Positions 8,512-16,426 of a stretch of DNA of 64,000 nt are shown here, piece after piece. The DNA is taken from positions 23,504 through 87,503 of the forward strand of contig CALZUA010000014.1 of the NCBI GenBank assembly GCA_945829235.1. The letters run 5' to 3'. Numbering within the stretch: the stretch's first letter is position 1; every line of letters starts with the position of its first letter. The notes under the pieces were generated by a model. It was not told the origin of the DNA. It saw only the letters and a list, made by a program, of their open reading frames with translations, and made no database searches. The DNA is from an uncultured Clostridia bacterium. GTDB lineage: Bacteria > Bacillota > Clostridia > Oscillospirales > Ruminococcaceae. The translations under genes were made by a program, and so were the position numbers.

Positions 8512-8898
8512 ATGAATTTCGTGTTTTTATGCGGGCTTGGGGTAATCGCCGCGGCGATATGCGTGATTGTCCGCAAAATCTTGCCCGAGGGAGCGTTTTG
8601 GGTGAGTCTGGCGGCGGGCGTGATAATACTCGGCGCGGTTGTGGCAATGCTTGCACCGTCAGTGAAAGCGTTCACGGATTTGTCCGAGGCGGCGGGAATT
8701 GACGGGGAATTTGCGAAAATTCTGTTGAAAGCGCTGGCGGTCTGCTACCTGACAACGCTCTGCGCGGGTTGCGCACGGGACGCGGGGGAATCGGCGATTG
8801 CGTCGAAGCTGGAGCTGGGTGGACGAGCCGCCGTTGCGGCAATTTCGCTCCCCGCGTTCACTCGGCTTGCGGAGCTGATTACATCGCTGATTGCGTGA
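8512..8898 (+). CDS. spoIIIAD: Stage III sporulation protein AD
   Basis: A 128-residue polytopic membrane protein with four hydrophobic segments. It begins 3 bases after spoIIIAC, to which it is distantly related. Conserved features include CARDAGESAIASKLELGGR before the last helix. It is a membrane component of the SpoIIIA complex. A 335-base repeat-filled gap follows, which is unusual inside this normally compact operon. Confidence 0.93.
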   Translation: MNFVFLCGLGVIAAAICVIVRKILPEGAFWVSLAAGVIILGAVVAMLAPSVKAFTDLSEAAGIDGEFAKILLKALAVCYLTTLCAGCARDAGESAIASKLELGGRAAVAAISLPAFTRLAELITSLIA

Positions 8899-8928
8899 TT
8901 TTTCGGTGAATTTTGTGCAACCAAAGTC

Positions 8929-9110
8929 GCTTCTCAATAACAACTGCAGAGCCGTTTTCGCGCTAATTCGCCCGAACAAAATTGCTTCTCGATAACGATT
9001 GCAGAGCCGTTTTCGCGCTAATTTGCTCAAACAAAATTGCTTTTCGATAACGATTGCAGAGCCGTTTTCGCGCAAATTCGCCCGAACAAAATTGCTTCTC
9101 GGCAACAATT
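8929..9110 (+). repeat. 55-bp tandem repeat inside the spoIIIA operon
   Basis: At least three imperfect copies begin near 8929, 8984 and 9039, with a partial fourth at 9094. The unit contains CTTCTCGATAACGATTGCAG, then AGCCGTTTTCGCGC, then CGCCCGAACAAAATT. The period of 55 is not a multiple of three and there is no conserved reading frame, so it is non-coding. It fills the gap between spoIIIAD and spoIIIAE. The rest of the gap (9111-9222) carries looser CGGCAAC/CGAAAC units. Confidence 0.85.
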
Positions 9111-9233
9111 GCAGAGCTGTTTGTTCAGCGAAACCACAACTCGGCAACGTTTGCCAAGCCGCATTGTTCAACGAAACCCCACTCAGTAACGCTTTCCGAG
9201 CCGATTATACAAGTTCAACGAAAAGGACGGACT

Positions 9234-10328
9234 ATGAAAAGATTTCTCGCAGTTTTCGCGCTGGTGGCGGCGCTGTTTTTCACGCTTGGCGGGCGGGCGT
9301 TTGGCGATGAGTTCGACTACGGTCGCGAGCAAATCGAACGCGCTCTGCCCGATGACGCGGAGCAAATTCTCGATGAACGCGGCATTTCTCCCGAGAACAG
9401 CGGCGCGTTGAACCTGACGTTTGGCGGTGTGTTGAGCTGGCTCTGGGACTTGTTCAAGAGCGAAGCCGGCAAGCCGTTCACGCTTTTTTGCGTGCTCGGT
9501 GCGGCGGTTCTCCTCACGGCGTTTGCGGAAAGTCTTGCCGAGCAGGGCAATCTGAAGGGCGTGGTATCGGTTGTGGGAGTGCTTTGCGCGGCGGGTGCGG
9601 CGGCGGTTGCGATGAACGATGTGCTCGGTGAAACGCTCGGCGCGTTGTCGGCAACCGCGAATTTTATGCTGGTTTTTATCCCGTGCATCGCGGGAATTGC
9701 GGCAGTGCTCGGGCACATAACCTCGGCTTCTGCGGTGAACTCAGCGGCAATCGCGGCAACTCAGCTTTTCTCTCAGCTCGCCGTGAATTTTCTTGCACCG
9801 CTTTGCGGGTCGGTGCTGGGGTTGTCGATAGCGGGCGCGGTTCACCCGCAGTTGAAAACGGACAAACTCGGCGAGTTGATAAAGAAATTTGTGGTGTGGG
9901 GACTCACGCTGATAATGACGATATTTATGAGCATTCTCTCAGCGCAGACGCTTGTGGCAAGCGCCTCGGACAACACCGCGATAAAAGCGGCAAAGTTTAT
10001 GGTATCGCAAGGCGTACCGCTGGTTGGCGGAACGATTTCGGACGTTGTGAACACGTTCAGCGGCAGTCTGTCGGTGCTCAAGGGGAGTGTCGGAACGTAC
10101 GGGATAATTGCGGCGGCGGTAATTTTGTTCCCGTCAATCGCGCGGATTTTTTGTTACAAGGTCGCGCTTGCGTGTGCGGGAGCGCTGGCGGAAATGCTGG
10201 GGCTGAAGGAGCTGGGAACGCTGATGAAGAGCTGTTGCGCGGTGACGACGATAATTCTGTCGGTGAGTATATGCTTTCTTTTGTTGAATTTTTCGGCAGT
10301 GGTTTTGCTCCTCGCGGCAACAAGTTAG
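9234..10328 (+). CDS. spoIIIAE: Stage III sporulation protein AE
   Basis: A 364-residue membrane protein. It has a signal-like first helix (MKRFLAVFALVAALFFTLGG), a short exported segment, then about seven hydrophobic helices. Conserved SpoIIIAE stretches include PCIAGIAAVLGH, SAAIAATQLFSQL and KAAKFMVSQGVPLVGGTISD. I chose the ATG at 9234 because it follows AAAAGGACGG and opens a signal peptide. An in-frame extension upstream would read through the 55-bp repeats and encodes no membrane or conserved sequence. It forms part of the SpoIIIA channel complex. Confidence 0.94.
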   Translation: MKRFLAVFALVAALFFTLGGRAFGDEFDYGREQIERALPDDAEQILDERGISPENSGALNLTFGGVLSWLWDLFKSEAGKPFTLFCVLGAAVLLTAFAESLAEQGNLKGVVSVVGVLCAAGAAAVAMNDVLGETLGALSATANFMLVFIPCIAGIAAVLGHITSASAVNSAAIAATQLFSQLAVNFLAPLCGSVLGLSIAGAVHPQLKTDKLGELIKKFVVWGLTLIMTIFMSILSAQTLVASASDNTAIKAAKFMVSQGVPLVGGTISDVVNTFSGSLSVLKGSVGTYGIIAAAVILFPSIARIFCYKVALACAGALAEMLGLKELGTLMKSCCAVTTIILSVSICFLLLNFSAVVLLLAATS

Positions 10329-10330
10329 GT

Positions 10331-10474
10331 GCTCGTGAAACGGGGCAACGCGTTGTCAAGTCAAGCAACAATTCACCCGCCGATAATTCCCAGCACAACT
10401 CTGCAACAAATCACGCGCTTGTTAAACGCGGGCAACGCGTTGCCAAGTCACGCGACAATTAACCCGCCGACAAC
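10331..10474 (+). repeat. Direct repeat in the spoIIIAE-spoIIIAF gap
   Basis: Two copies of a roughly 56-bp unit begin near 10331 and 10419. Both contain GGGCAACGCGTTG, then CAAGTCA, then CAATT and ACCCGCCGA. About 30 bases of related sequence separate them. It is non-coding although it is open in the spoIIIAF frame. Confidence 0.8.
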
Positions 10475-10505
10475 AAACCGAGCCGGGACGTTGAAAGGAG
10501 AAGAA

Positions 10506-11003
10506 ATGGGATTTTTGACAAGCATTTGCATAGCGGCGATTGCAACGGCACTTTTTCGGTTGCTGGTGCCCGAGAACAAATTCTCGAAACAGCTTTGCCT
10601 GTTGATAACGTGCGTGTTTTTGTTGACAGGAATAACCGCCGTGAGCGGTGCGGAGTTTGACCTTGAGGACTCGGTTGAAATCGGTGAAAACGCTGATTTT
10701 ATCCGCTTTTCCGAGCGGGTTGACGGGAAACTCAAGCAACAGGTTTGCCGAAATATGGAAGAAAAAATCCGCGCGTTGCTGGCTGAGCACGGACTTTTTC
10801 CCGAAGAAGTTCACATTATCGTTAATATTTCGGGATTGTACGGCATAAATATTAGCGAAGTGAAAGTGTTGTTCGGTGGGGAAGAGTTGCCCGATAACGC
10901 GCAGTCGGTTCAACGAAACGATGAGTCGGTTCTGCGAAAGGCTCAGGCAATTCTCCAAAACGCGCTTTCGGGGGATATTAAAGTAACGGTTGGCACAAAG
11001 TGA
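10506..11003 (+). CDS. spoIIIAF: Stage III sporulation protein AF
   Basis: A 165-residue protein with two membrane helices in the first 45 residues and an exported or cytoplasmic C-terminal domain that ends in the alpha-beta module KVLFGGEELP...ALSGDIKVTVG typical of SpoIIIAF. The ATG at 10506 follows AAAGGAGAAG; upstream in-frame sequence is repeat. It belongs to the SpoIIIA complex and has been compared with type II/III secretion ring proteins. Confidence 0.9.
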   Translation: MGFLTSICIAAIATALFRLLVPENKFSKQLCLLITCVFLLTGITAVSGAEFDLEDSVEIGENADFIRFSERVDGKLKQQVCRNMEEKIRALLAEHGLFPEEVHIIVNISGLYGINISEVKVLFGGEELPDNAQSVQRNDESVLRKAQAILQNALSGDIKVTVGTK

Positions 11004-11010
11004 GGAGCTT

Positions 11011-11526
11011 ATGAAAATTTCGATGACGCGGCTGAAGGATTTTGTATCGGGTGAAAAAGGGCGGAAAATTCTTCTTATCGGCGGGATTTTTCTGCTTGTG
11101 CTCTTGCTGTTCAGCACGCTTTTCACCGGCAAAAAGGAAACAACGGTTTCAACAAAAACCGAGAATGTTGCCGAGATTGAGGAGAAGCTGGAGCGGCGGC
11201 TTTGCGAGCTTATCTCGAAGATTGACGGCGTGGGCGAGGTGAGCGTGATGGTAACGCTTGACAAAACCACAACCGCTGTCTACGAGAAGGACAACAAGCT
11301 TGAGGAAACATCGGGGAACGCCACGGGAAGCTCCTCGAGAGAAACGGAGGTGGTTCTGGCGGGGAGCGCGAAGCAACCGCTGTTGTCGGGGAACATTATG
11401 CCGACGGTACGCGGCGCGGCGGTTGTGTGCAAGGGCGCGGGAAATCCACTTGTGCGCGAAAAGGTTGCCAACACTGTCGCCAAAGCGCTTAACATCGGCA
11501 TTTCGCGGGTTTATGTCACAGATTGA
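11011..11526 (+). CDS. spoIIIAG: Stage III sporulation protein AG
   Basis: A 171-residue protein with one membrane helix (about 19-37) and an exported ring-building domain. SpoIIIAG forms a large ring in the space between mother cell and forespore. The conserved core KIDGVGEVSVMVTLD and PTVRGAAVVCKGAG are present. The ATG at 11011 follows GTGAGGAG and lies 7 bases after the spoIIIAF stop. Confidence 0.94.
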   Translation: MKISMTRLKDFVSGEKGRKILLIGGIFLLVLLLFSTLFTGKKETTVSTKTENVAEIEEKLERRLCELISKIDGVGEVSVMVTLDKTTTAVYEKDNKLEETSGNATGSSSRETEVVLAGSAKQPLLSGNIMPTVRGAAVVCKGAGNPLVREKVANTVAKALNIGISRVYVTD

Positions 11527-11620
11527 GTTCGGGACAACTCGGCATAATTTAGCGGATAACGTATATACCGTGCGGTGTTGTTCCGGGGAATATGGGTTTT
11601 GCAATTTTTGGAGGTTTGTT

Positions 11621-12187
11621 ATGAAGAGATTGAATATGATTATCGGGAAAAAACAGCTGGTGATTGCGTCGCTTGCGGTTGTTCTGGGAGCGGCGGCGGC
11701 GATAAACATTGCCATTCAGACGGGCAAAAAGGACGGTGTTCAACCCTCTCAGCAGGTTGGTGGAACAAATTACGGTGAAACAACTCTCGTTTCCAAGGAC
11801 TTGACCTCGGGTGCATCGGGAACAACAAACAACTCAACGGACGCGTATTTTGCAAGCGCGCGTCTTGAAAAACAACAAGCGCGTGATGAAGCGGCGCAGG
11901 TTCTCGCGGTTATGTATCAGGGCGGCGATATGACCGGCGGCGAGCTGGAAACCGTTGCCCAGAATGCAAAGGAGCTGAGCGCAACCATCGAGAGCGAGAA
12001 TGCGGTTGAAACCATTCTGAAAGCGCAGGGCTTCGAGGACGCGTTGTGTTACATCTCGGATAAAGGTGCTAATATTATCGTGAAAACGAGCGGTCTTGAC
12101 GCGGCGGGTGCCGCTAAAATCAAGTCGGCACTCCTGTCCGAGGTTGAGGTCAGCTCGGATAAAATCACTATTGTTGAGGTCAAGTGA
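11621..12187 (+). CDS. spoIIIAH: Stage III sporulation protein AH
   Basis: A 188-residue protein, last of the operon. It has one membrane helix (LVIASLAVVLGAAAAINIAI), a Thr/Ser-rich linker and a C-terminal YscJ/FliF-like ring domain. This domain binds SpoIIQ across the septum in Bacillus. Conserved features: YFASARLEKQQARDEAAQVL and EDALCYISDKGANIIV. The ATG at 11621 follows TTTGGAGG. A 94-base gap with CGGGACAAC and CGGATAAC units precedes it. Confidence 0.93.
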   Translation: MKRLNMIIGKKQLVIASLAVVLGAAAAINIAIQTGKKDGVQPSQQVGGTNYGETTLVSKDLTSGASGTTNNSTDAYFASARLEKQQARDEAAQVLAVMYQGGDMTGGELETVAQNAKELSATIESENAVETILKAQGFEDALCYISDKGANIIVKTSGLDAAGAAKIKSALLSEVEVSSDKITIVEVK

Positions 12188-12303
12188 GCTTAGTTTCTGC
12201 AAAACGCGGGCTGTTGCCGAGATTCATCGTTGGGCTTAGTTTGCAAAAGCCGTGGGCAGTTGCCGAGCTTTACCGTTTTGCTTGCTTTGCGAAAGGTTCT
12301 TGC

Positions 12304-12396
12304 AATTTCGGCGGCATCGAACCGCCGAAATTGCGCGGGTGAAGCAACGCCCTTTGTTGGCGAGAATTACAGGCTTGTAAGCGTTGCTTCACCCGC
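12304..12396 (+). repeat. Two-hairpin element, copy 1
   Basis: Hairpin I: AATTTCGGCGG / CCGCCGAAATT around the seven-base loop CATCGAA. Hairpin II: GCGGGTGAAGCAACGC (12335-12350) pairs perfectly with GCGTTGCTTCACCCGC (12381-12396) over a 30-base loop. The flanks TTGCGAAAGG...CTTG and GAGCTGAGTTTGC are shared with other copies. Confidence 0.9.
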
Positions 12397-12473
12397 TCTG
12401 CGAGCTGAGTTTGCAAAAGCCGCAGGCTGTTGCCGAGCTTTACCGTTTCGCTTTCTCTGCAAAAGGTGCGGTC

Positions 12474-12568
12474 GATTTTTCGGGCATCGAACCCGAAAAA
12501 TCGCGCGGGTGCAGTCACGCCCCGTTGTTATAGAAATTAACAAGTTTGTTAGGCGTGACTGCACCCGC
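12474..12568 (+). repeat. Two-hairpin element, copy 2
   Basis: Hairpin I: GATTTTTCGGG / CCCGAAAAATC with loop CATCGAA. Hairpin II: GCGGGTGCAGTCACGCC with GGCGTGACTGCACCCGC. The arm sequences differ from copy 1 but pair perfectly. Confidence 0.9.
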
Positions 12569-12613
12569 GGCTTGAGCCGAGTTTTACCGTTTCGCTTGAT
12601 TTGCGAAAACTTA

Positions 12614-12654
12614 TCCCCTCCATTTTTCGGTATCGAACCGAAAAATGATAGGGG
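12614..12654 (+). repeat. CCCC/GGGG-framed hairpin, copy 1
   Basis: CATTTTTCGG-TATCGAA-CCGAAAAATG hairpin framed by CCCC and GGGG. Further copies are at 16981-17020 and 46033-46072 on the same strand, and 42880-42919 on the other. The loop resembles CATCGAA of the two-hairpin element. Confidence 0.85.
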
Positions 12655-12681
12655 AGGTTGTTTGTGTTTAATTTTTAATTT

Positions 12682-12792
12682 TGCGCTTCGCGCCTAGTGG
12701 TCGCTTCGCTCCAGTGTGGGGCTTCGCCCCACGCCCCACAAGCCTTTTGAAAAAGGCTTGACCGAAAACTTTTTGTTCGCTTCGCGGTGCTC
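12682..12792 (+). repeat. Hairpin-chain repeat (class 1), copy 1
   Basis: A series of short hairpins follows one another: GCGCTTCGCGC, TGGGGCTTCGCCCCA, and AAGCCTTTTGAAAAAGGCTT, ending CGCTTCGCGGTGCTC. Several loops are TTCG. Other class 1 copies: 17048-17157 (+), 42742-42852 (-), 54537-54633 (-). Confidence 0.85.
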
Positions 12793-12805
12793 AAAACCAA
12801 CTTCG

Positions 12806-12833
12806 CAAAAAAGCGGGACTATCAAGCCCCGCT
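12806..12833 (-). terminator. Terminator of the Cthe_2159-like gene
   Basis: On the minus strand AGCGGG pairs with CCCGCT around a ten-base loop and a run of six T follows, just past the stop at 12839. Confidence 0.8.
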
Positions 12834-12838
12834 TTGTT

Positions 12839-14830
12839 TTATGCAACCGTGGAAGTGTGCTCCGGCTTTGTGAAGCCGTCCGGACGTTGTCCGCCCATTC
12901 CGCCGCGACCGCCGAACCCGCCGTTCGCCGATGCACCGCCGCCCGTTACACCGGTTTCCGCTGTTACGGTTGACAGGAGCGTGTCATTCGCGTAAATCGA
13001 GTAGCTCTCGCCGCTCTTGAACTTGTCGCTCGTGAATATCAGCGAGCCGCACTTTTTCGGCGTTGTTGTGCTCATCACAACGTTGCCAGAGCTGTCGCGA
13101 ACCTCGATTTTGCTGTTCTCCGAAACGTCCGCGTAAATCGACAGACAAGGCTGTGAGAGAGTTCCGGGCGCTTGCGCCATACCCGAGCTACCGAGCGCAA
13201 TCAGCTCGCCGCCGCTCACCGCAAAGGATTTCTCGTAGTCAATCGCGCCGTTTCCGCTGTCGGTCGGACCGTAAACCACAACAAAACCGCCGCTCAGCGC
13301 AATCGTGCCGTTGCTGTCAAGCCCGTCACCGTCCGCGTTCACCGTGATATTTCCGCCCGATATCGAGATGTAATAATCCTCGGTGTTCGAATTGAAGCCG
13401 AGCATATTGCCGTTGTCGCCGCCCGCCGCGTTGATTCCGTCATCAACCGCCTTGACGTTGATTTCACCGCCCGAAATCTCGATATTTTTACCCTCGAGCG
13501 CCTCGTAGCTCTTGGTGACGGTAATCTTGCCGCCGCTTATCACAAGCGTTTCATCTGCGTGAATACCGTCATCGCAGGATGAGAGCGCAAGCGTACCGTT
13601 TTTCACGGTAACATCGCCGTTGGAGTGAACGCTGTCGTCAGCCGCGTTGACGCTGATTTCGCCGCCCGTTATCACAACGCTTTTTCCCGCCTTCAAGCCC
13701 TTCATACTGTCTGAGGACTCGGTTGAACCGGTATCCTGAGCCGTTTTATCATCAACAGGAGTTGCTCCGGAAACCGCGTCGGCAGGGTTGAACCCGCTCG
13801 GCTTCTCGGGACGAGTCGTTCCGTTATCAGCGGGCGGCTTCATTGCACCGCCGTCGGGTGGCGTCATACCGCCGTTTCCATCGGGACGGAATTTGTTTCC
13901 GCCGCGGTTGTCGAAATCGAGGAAGCCGCGGTTGGTGGAGATATCCTTGTCGGCTTCGTCACCGCCGGCTTTGATGTTGATTTTGCCGCCGTTGACCGTG
14001 AGAACCGTTTCAGCCTGTATACCGTCTTTCGCGCTGTTTATCGTGATATCACCGCCGTCAATCGTGACATAGCCGCGTTTTTCGTCGGTATCATGCGTTG
14101 ATTTTATGCCGTCACCGGTTGAGTTTATCGTGATTTTGCCGCCGGCAACCGTCACAAAATCCTTGCCGGTTATACCGTCATCGGCGGCGTTTATTTCAAG
14201 CGTACCGCCCGCAATCGAGAAGCCGTCCTTGCATTTCAGACCGTCCTTGTAGTTGCCGTTAATCGTGAGCGAGCCGCCCTCGCAGGCGTTGTACACGGTA
14301 TCGCACCGCGAGAAAACCGCCGCATCGGGTTCGTCCTCACCCTCGGCAAAGGTGTAGTTTTCGGTATCGGCGAGCGTGTTTTTGGCGTTTTCGGCGGAGA
14401 TTATCGAGAGTGATTTTGCCTTTTCGCAGTCGATAACCGCGCCGTTTTTGCTTGTCAGATTAACGCCGTTCAACAGCAGGGTTACTTCATCGTTGTCGGT
14501 TGCCTCAACCAGAATTTTCGCATCGGAACAATTTCCGCTGAGCGAGAAAACACCGGCACCGCTTATGGTGAGCGTGTTTCCGGAAACGGCGGCGTTTTTC
14601 CCGTCAACGCTGATTTTGTTGTCGGAGAACTCAACCTTGCAGGTAATCTGCTCGTTCTTGATTTCCGCAGAATTCAGCTTTGAGATTTCGCCGGTATCGG
14701 AAGATGTTTCCGATACAGCACCTGTTGAGGAGCTGTCGGCGGGATTGCCCGTGCCGTTATCGTTTGAGCAACCCGTGATTGTGAAAGCCGCGGCGCAAAG
14801 TGCGGCGAGCATTTTGAAATTCATATCCAT
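12839..14830 (-). CDS. Cthe_2159-like carbohydrate-binding lipoprotein (DUF4353)
   Basis: A 663-residue exported lipoprotein. The signal peptide ends in a lipobox (TITGC, Cys about 21). Residues 55-300 and 370-590 are rich in short repeats (GGxxxINAADDGI, GGKITINSxGDGIKS, SGGEINVKAVDDGINA) that form a right-handed beta-helix with stacked Asp residues likely to bind calcium. The founding member, Clostridium thermocellum Cthe_2159, binds acidic sugars and cellulose. A Pro/Gly/Asp-rich linker (about 300-370) and a Gly-rich tail flank the helices. It is the last gene after the VTC and DUF4956 genes, a recurrent trio in Clostridia that suggests a shared envelope role. The two 77-bp tail repeats lie just upstream. 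Confidence 0.85.
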   Translation of the reverse strand: MDMNFKMLAALCAAAFTITGCSNDNGTGNPADSSSTGAVSETSSDTGEISKLNSAEIKNEQITCKVEFSDNKISVDGKNAAVSGNTLTISGAGVFSLSGNCSDAKILVEATDNDEVTLLLNGVNLTSKNGAVIDCEKAKSLSIISAENAKNTLADTENYTFAEGEDEPDAAVFSRCDTVYNACEGGSLTINGNYKDGLKCKDGFSIAGGTLEINAADDGITGKDFVTVAGGKITINSTGDGIKSTHDTDEKRGYVTIDGGDITINSAKDGIQAETVLTVNGGKINIKAGGDEADKDISTNRGFLDFDNRGGNKFRPDGNGGMTPPDGGAMKPPADNGTTRPEKPSGFNPADAVSGATPVDDKTAQDTGSTESSDSMKGLKAGKSVVITGGEISVNAADDSVHSNGDVTVKNGTLALSSCDDGIHADETLVISGGKITVTKSYEALEGKNIEISGGEINVKAVDDGINAAGGDNGNMLGFNSNTEDYYISISGGNITVNADGDGLDSNGTIALSGGFVVVYGPTDSGNGAIDYEKSFAVSGGELIALGSSGMAQAPGTLSQPCLSIYADVSENSKIEVRDSSGNVVMSTTTPKKCGSLIFTSDKFKSGESYSIYANDTLLSTVTAETGVTGGGASANGGFGGRGGMGGQRPDGFTKPEHTSTVA

Positions 14831-14846
14831 ATTATCACCTCAAATA

Positions 14847-15078
14847 AACTACATTTCCTCGTGGTTATCGGTCAAAACACTGCACGAAATCGTGAGAAAT
14901 CCGTTTGCTTCGCGCGGGAATTTAACTGCATTTCCTCGTGGTTATCGGTCAAAACACTGCACGAAACCGCGAGAAATCCGTTTGCTTCGCGCGGGGTTTT
15001 AACTACATTTCCTCGTGGTTGTCGGTCAAAACACTGCACGAAATTGTGAGATTTCCGTTTCGCGTGCGGATTTTGTCG
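14847..15078 (-). repeat. 77-bp tandem duplication of a gene tail
   Basis: Three copies begin at 14847, 14924 and 15001, exactly 77 bases apart. The rightmost copy is the true 3' end of the DUF4956 gene; the other two are untranslated copies downstream that still encode the last dozen residues (SVLTDNHEEM) plus stop. The period is not a multiple of three. Confidence 0.9.
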
Positions 15079-15677
15079 AGGAACTCCTTTTCCTTGTCGG
15101 CGTCCTTTATGACAACCTCGTACCTCAGCTCGTAGAGCGTTCCCATACTGACTGTTTTGGACATTATCAGACGGTAGCTTGAGAGGTACTCGGTGAAGAT
15201 GTCCTTAAAGCAGTCCATATAGTTCATATCCTCGGGAATGAGGATTTTGAGCAACTTTGCGGTTTTTCTGATTTTGAACGCGGGGATAAAGTTGAGCACA
15301 CCGAGAATTAAACCCACGGCAACCGCGATGATAACCGCGTAGCCTATGTAACCCATACCGGTTGCCAAGCCGATTCCCATTGCGTAGAAAACGTAGCAGA
15401 GTTCTCTTGATGTACCGGGGGCGGAGCGGAAGCGAACGAGGTTGAATGCACCCATAACCGCAAGTCCCGCACCAACCGAGCCGTTAACCAGCATTATTAC
15501 CGATTGTACGAGAACCGGCAGGACAACCAGCGTTACCATAAGATTTTTCGATGGACGCGGGTTGTTGAGCCGATACAAAAGGGAAGCCAGAAGTCCGAGA
15601 ACAGCCGAGGTGAGCGTGCAGAAAAACGCGCTTTCACCCGTAAGTCCAACCGTGCTGTCGATTATGCTTGAGAACAT
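15003..15677 (-). CDS. DUF4956 family membrane protein
   Basis: A 224-residue protein with about four membrane helices in the first 140 residues and a cytoplasmic ACT-like C-terminal part. The signature GAFNLVRFRSAPGTSRE between helices is diagnostic of DUF4956. It overlaps the VTC gene by 16 bases, so the two are coupled. DUF4956 proteins commonly accompany VTC-domain polyphosphate polymerases and may form its membrane partner; the biochemical role is not established. Its 3' end has been duplicated twice in tandem downstream. Confidence 0.88.
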   Translation of the reverse strand: MFSSIIDSTVGLTGESAFFCTLTSAVLGLLASLLYRLNNPRPSKNLMVTLVVLPVLVQSVIMLVNGSVGAGLAVMGAFNLVRFRSAPGTSRELCYVFYAMGIGLATGMGYIGYAVIIAVAVGLILGVLNFIPAFKIRKTAKLLKILIPEDMNYMDCFKDIFTEYLSSYRLIMSKTVSMGTLYELRYEVVIKDADKEKEFLDKIRTRNGNLTISCSVLTDNHEEM

Positions 15678-16426
15678 TGTTGTACACTCCTGATTTGTCT
15701 TATTTCGTTAAGGCAGATATTTCCATATTTGGAAAAAGAGCCGTTGTAAATTTTGTTTTCCGAGAGGATTTTCACAAGCCACATCGGAACTCCGCCAGCC
15801 GATTTCACTTCCATCACGCGAAACGGCTGATTTGCAAGCGGTTCGCCGTAATCGCCCTTGCGAAGGTCAAGCTCGGTTCGGCGACTGCGGATATTGCCGT
15901 CGAAGGTTAATCGGAACTCTCGGTCATCGTTTCCGTAAAACGCCTGCCTGTCGTAGCAGAGGACAATTGCGGGTGCAAGCTCCAGCCGCCTGATAAAGTA
16001 ATCGGTTTCCTCGAAAACTTGGCGATTTTGCTCGTTAATCTGCGGCGGCGTGCCGTTCGTGATGTAATCGTGAAGCACCTTGTAGGGCAACTCCAGCCGC
16101 CTTTTGTACACAACACCCTTGAACTTTTTCTTTATCTCAAGAAACGCCTCGGAGTTGTCCGAAACCGTCCCGTAAGCGCGAAGCCGGAGCTTTTCCTTGT
16201 AAGCGGGCTTGCCGAGGGACGTGCGGATAACATCATTGTTTTGGTTGTCGAGGTAGATGTTGAGGATTGTGTTGAGGCCGTAGCTGTCGGCGGTCATAAA
16301 GGGCCCGATTTTCTCGGAAATCAAGTTGAACTGCTCCTCGTTCAGCAGGAATTTCATCTCGTGCCGCTTGAACGTGTTGGCGTAGAACACTTGGTTCACC
16401 ACCTTTGTTTTTTCCGTTTCTGTCAT
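15662..16426 (-). CDS. VTC-domain polyphosphate polymerase-like protein
   Basis: A 254-residue tunnel-fold (TTM) protein like the catalytic VTC4 domain that makes polyphosphate from ATP. Seen: the basic strand motif KLRLRAYG, the FLEIKKKF strand with acidic and basic residues, YDRQAF and VMEVKS. The domain begins near FKRHEMKFLL. The ATG at 16426 lies only a few bases after a TATAAT on the minus strand. An internal GTG at 16390 has a better ribosome site (AAAGGTGG), so the true start may be there. It leads the VTC-DUF4956-lipoprotein operon. Confidence 0.85.
   Translation of the reverse strand: MTETEKTKVVNQVFYANTFKRHEMKFLLNEEQFNLISEKIGPFMTADSYGLNTILNIYLDNQNNDVIRTSLGKPAYKEKLRLRAYGTVSDNSEAFLEIKKKFKGVVYKRRLELPYKVLHDYITNGTPPQINEQNRQVFEETDYFIRRLELAPAIVLCYDRQAFYGNDDREFRLTFDGNIRSRRTELDLRKGDYGEPLANQPFRVMEVKSAGGVPMWLVKILSENKIYNGSFSKYGNICLNEIRQIRSVQQCSQA

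Larger units (their letters stand above)
12434..12795 (+). repeat. Left copy of a long direct repeat (about 350 bp)
   Basis: This stretch recurs almost unchanged at about 16800-17160, with a few substitutions at its left end and a one- or two-base length difference near the right end. It contains one two-hairpin element, the CCCC/GGGG hairpin and the hairpin chain. No gene is visible in it. The two copies bracket the three-gene block 12839-16426. Confidence 0.88.

Noticed and set aside
9054..9233. Upstream extension of spoIIIAE into the repeat region
   Set aside because: The extension encodes repeat sequence, lacks a ribosome site and would put 60 odd residues before a signal peptide.
12304..12332. 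Hairpin I as a tRNA T arm (reverse complement has GGTTCGATGCC)
   Set aside because: No acceptor, D or anticodon arm surrounds it, and stem lengths of 11-12 bases do not fit a tRNA.
12541..12560. GTTAGGC in the two-hairpin element, like an integron attC core site
   Set aside because: The partner RYYYAAC core is missing, most copies have GGATAGCG or similar instead, and no integrase or cassette array is present.
12230..12697. Open frame across the repeat island, also repeated at 16818-17063 and 45690-46088
   Set aside because: The similarity between these frames is due to the hairpin repeats. The encoded peptides have no start signals and break at different places.
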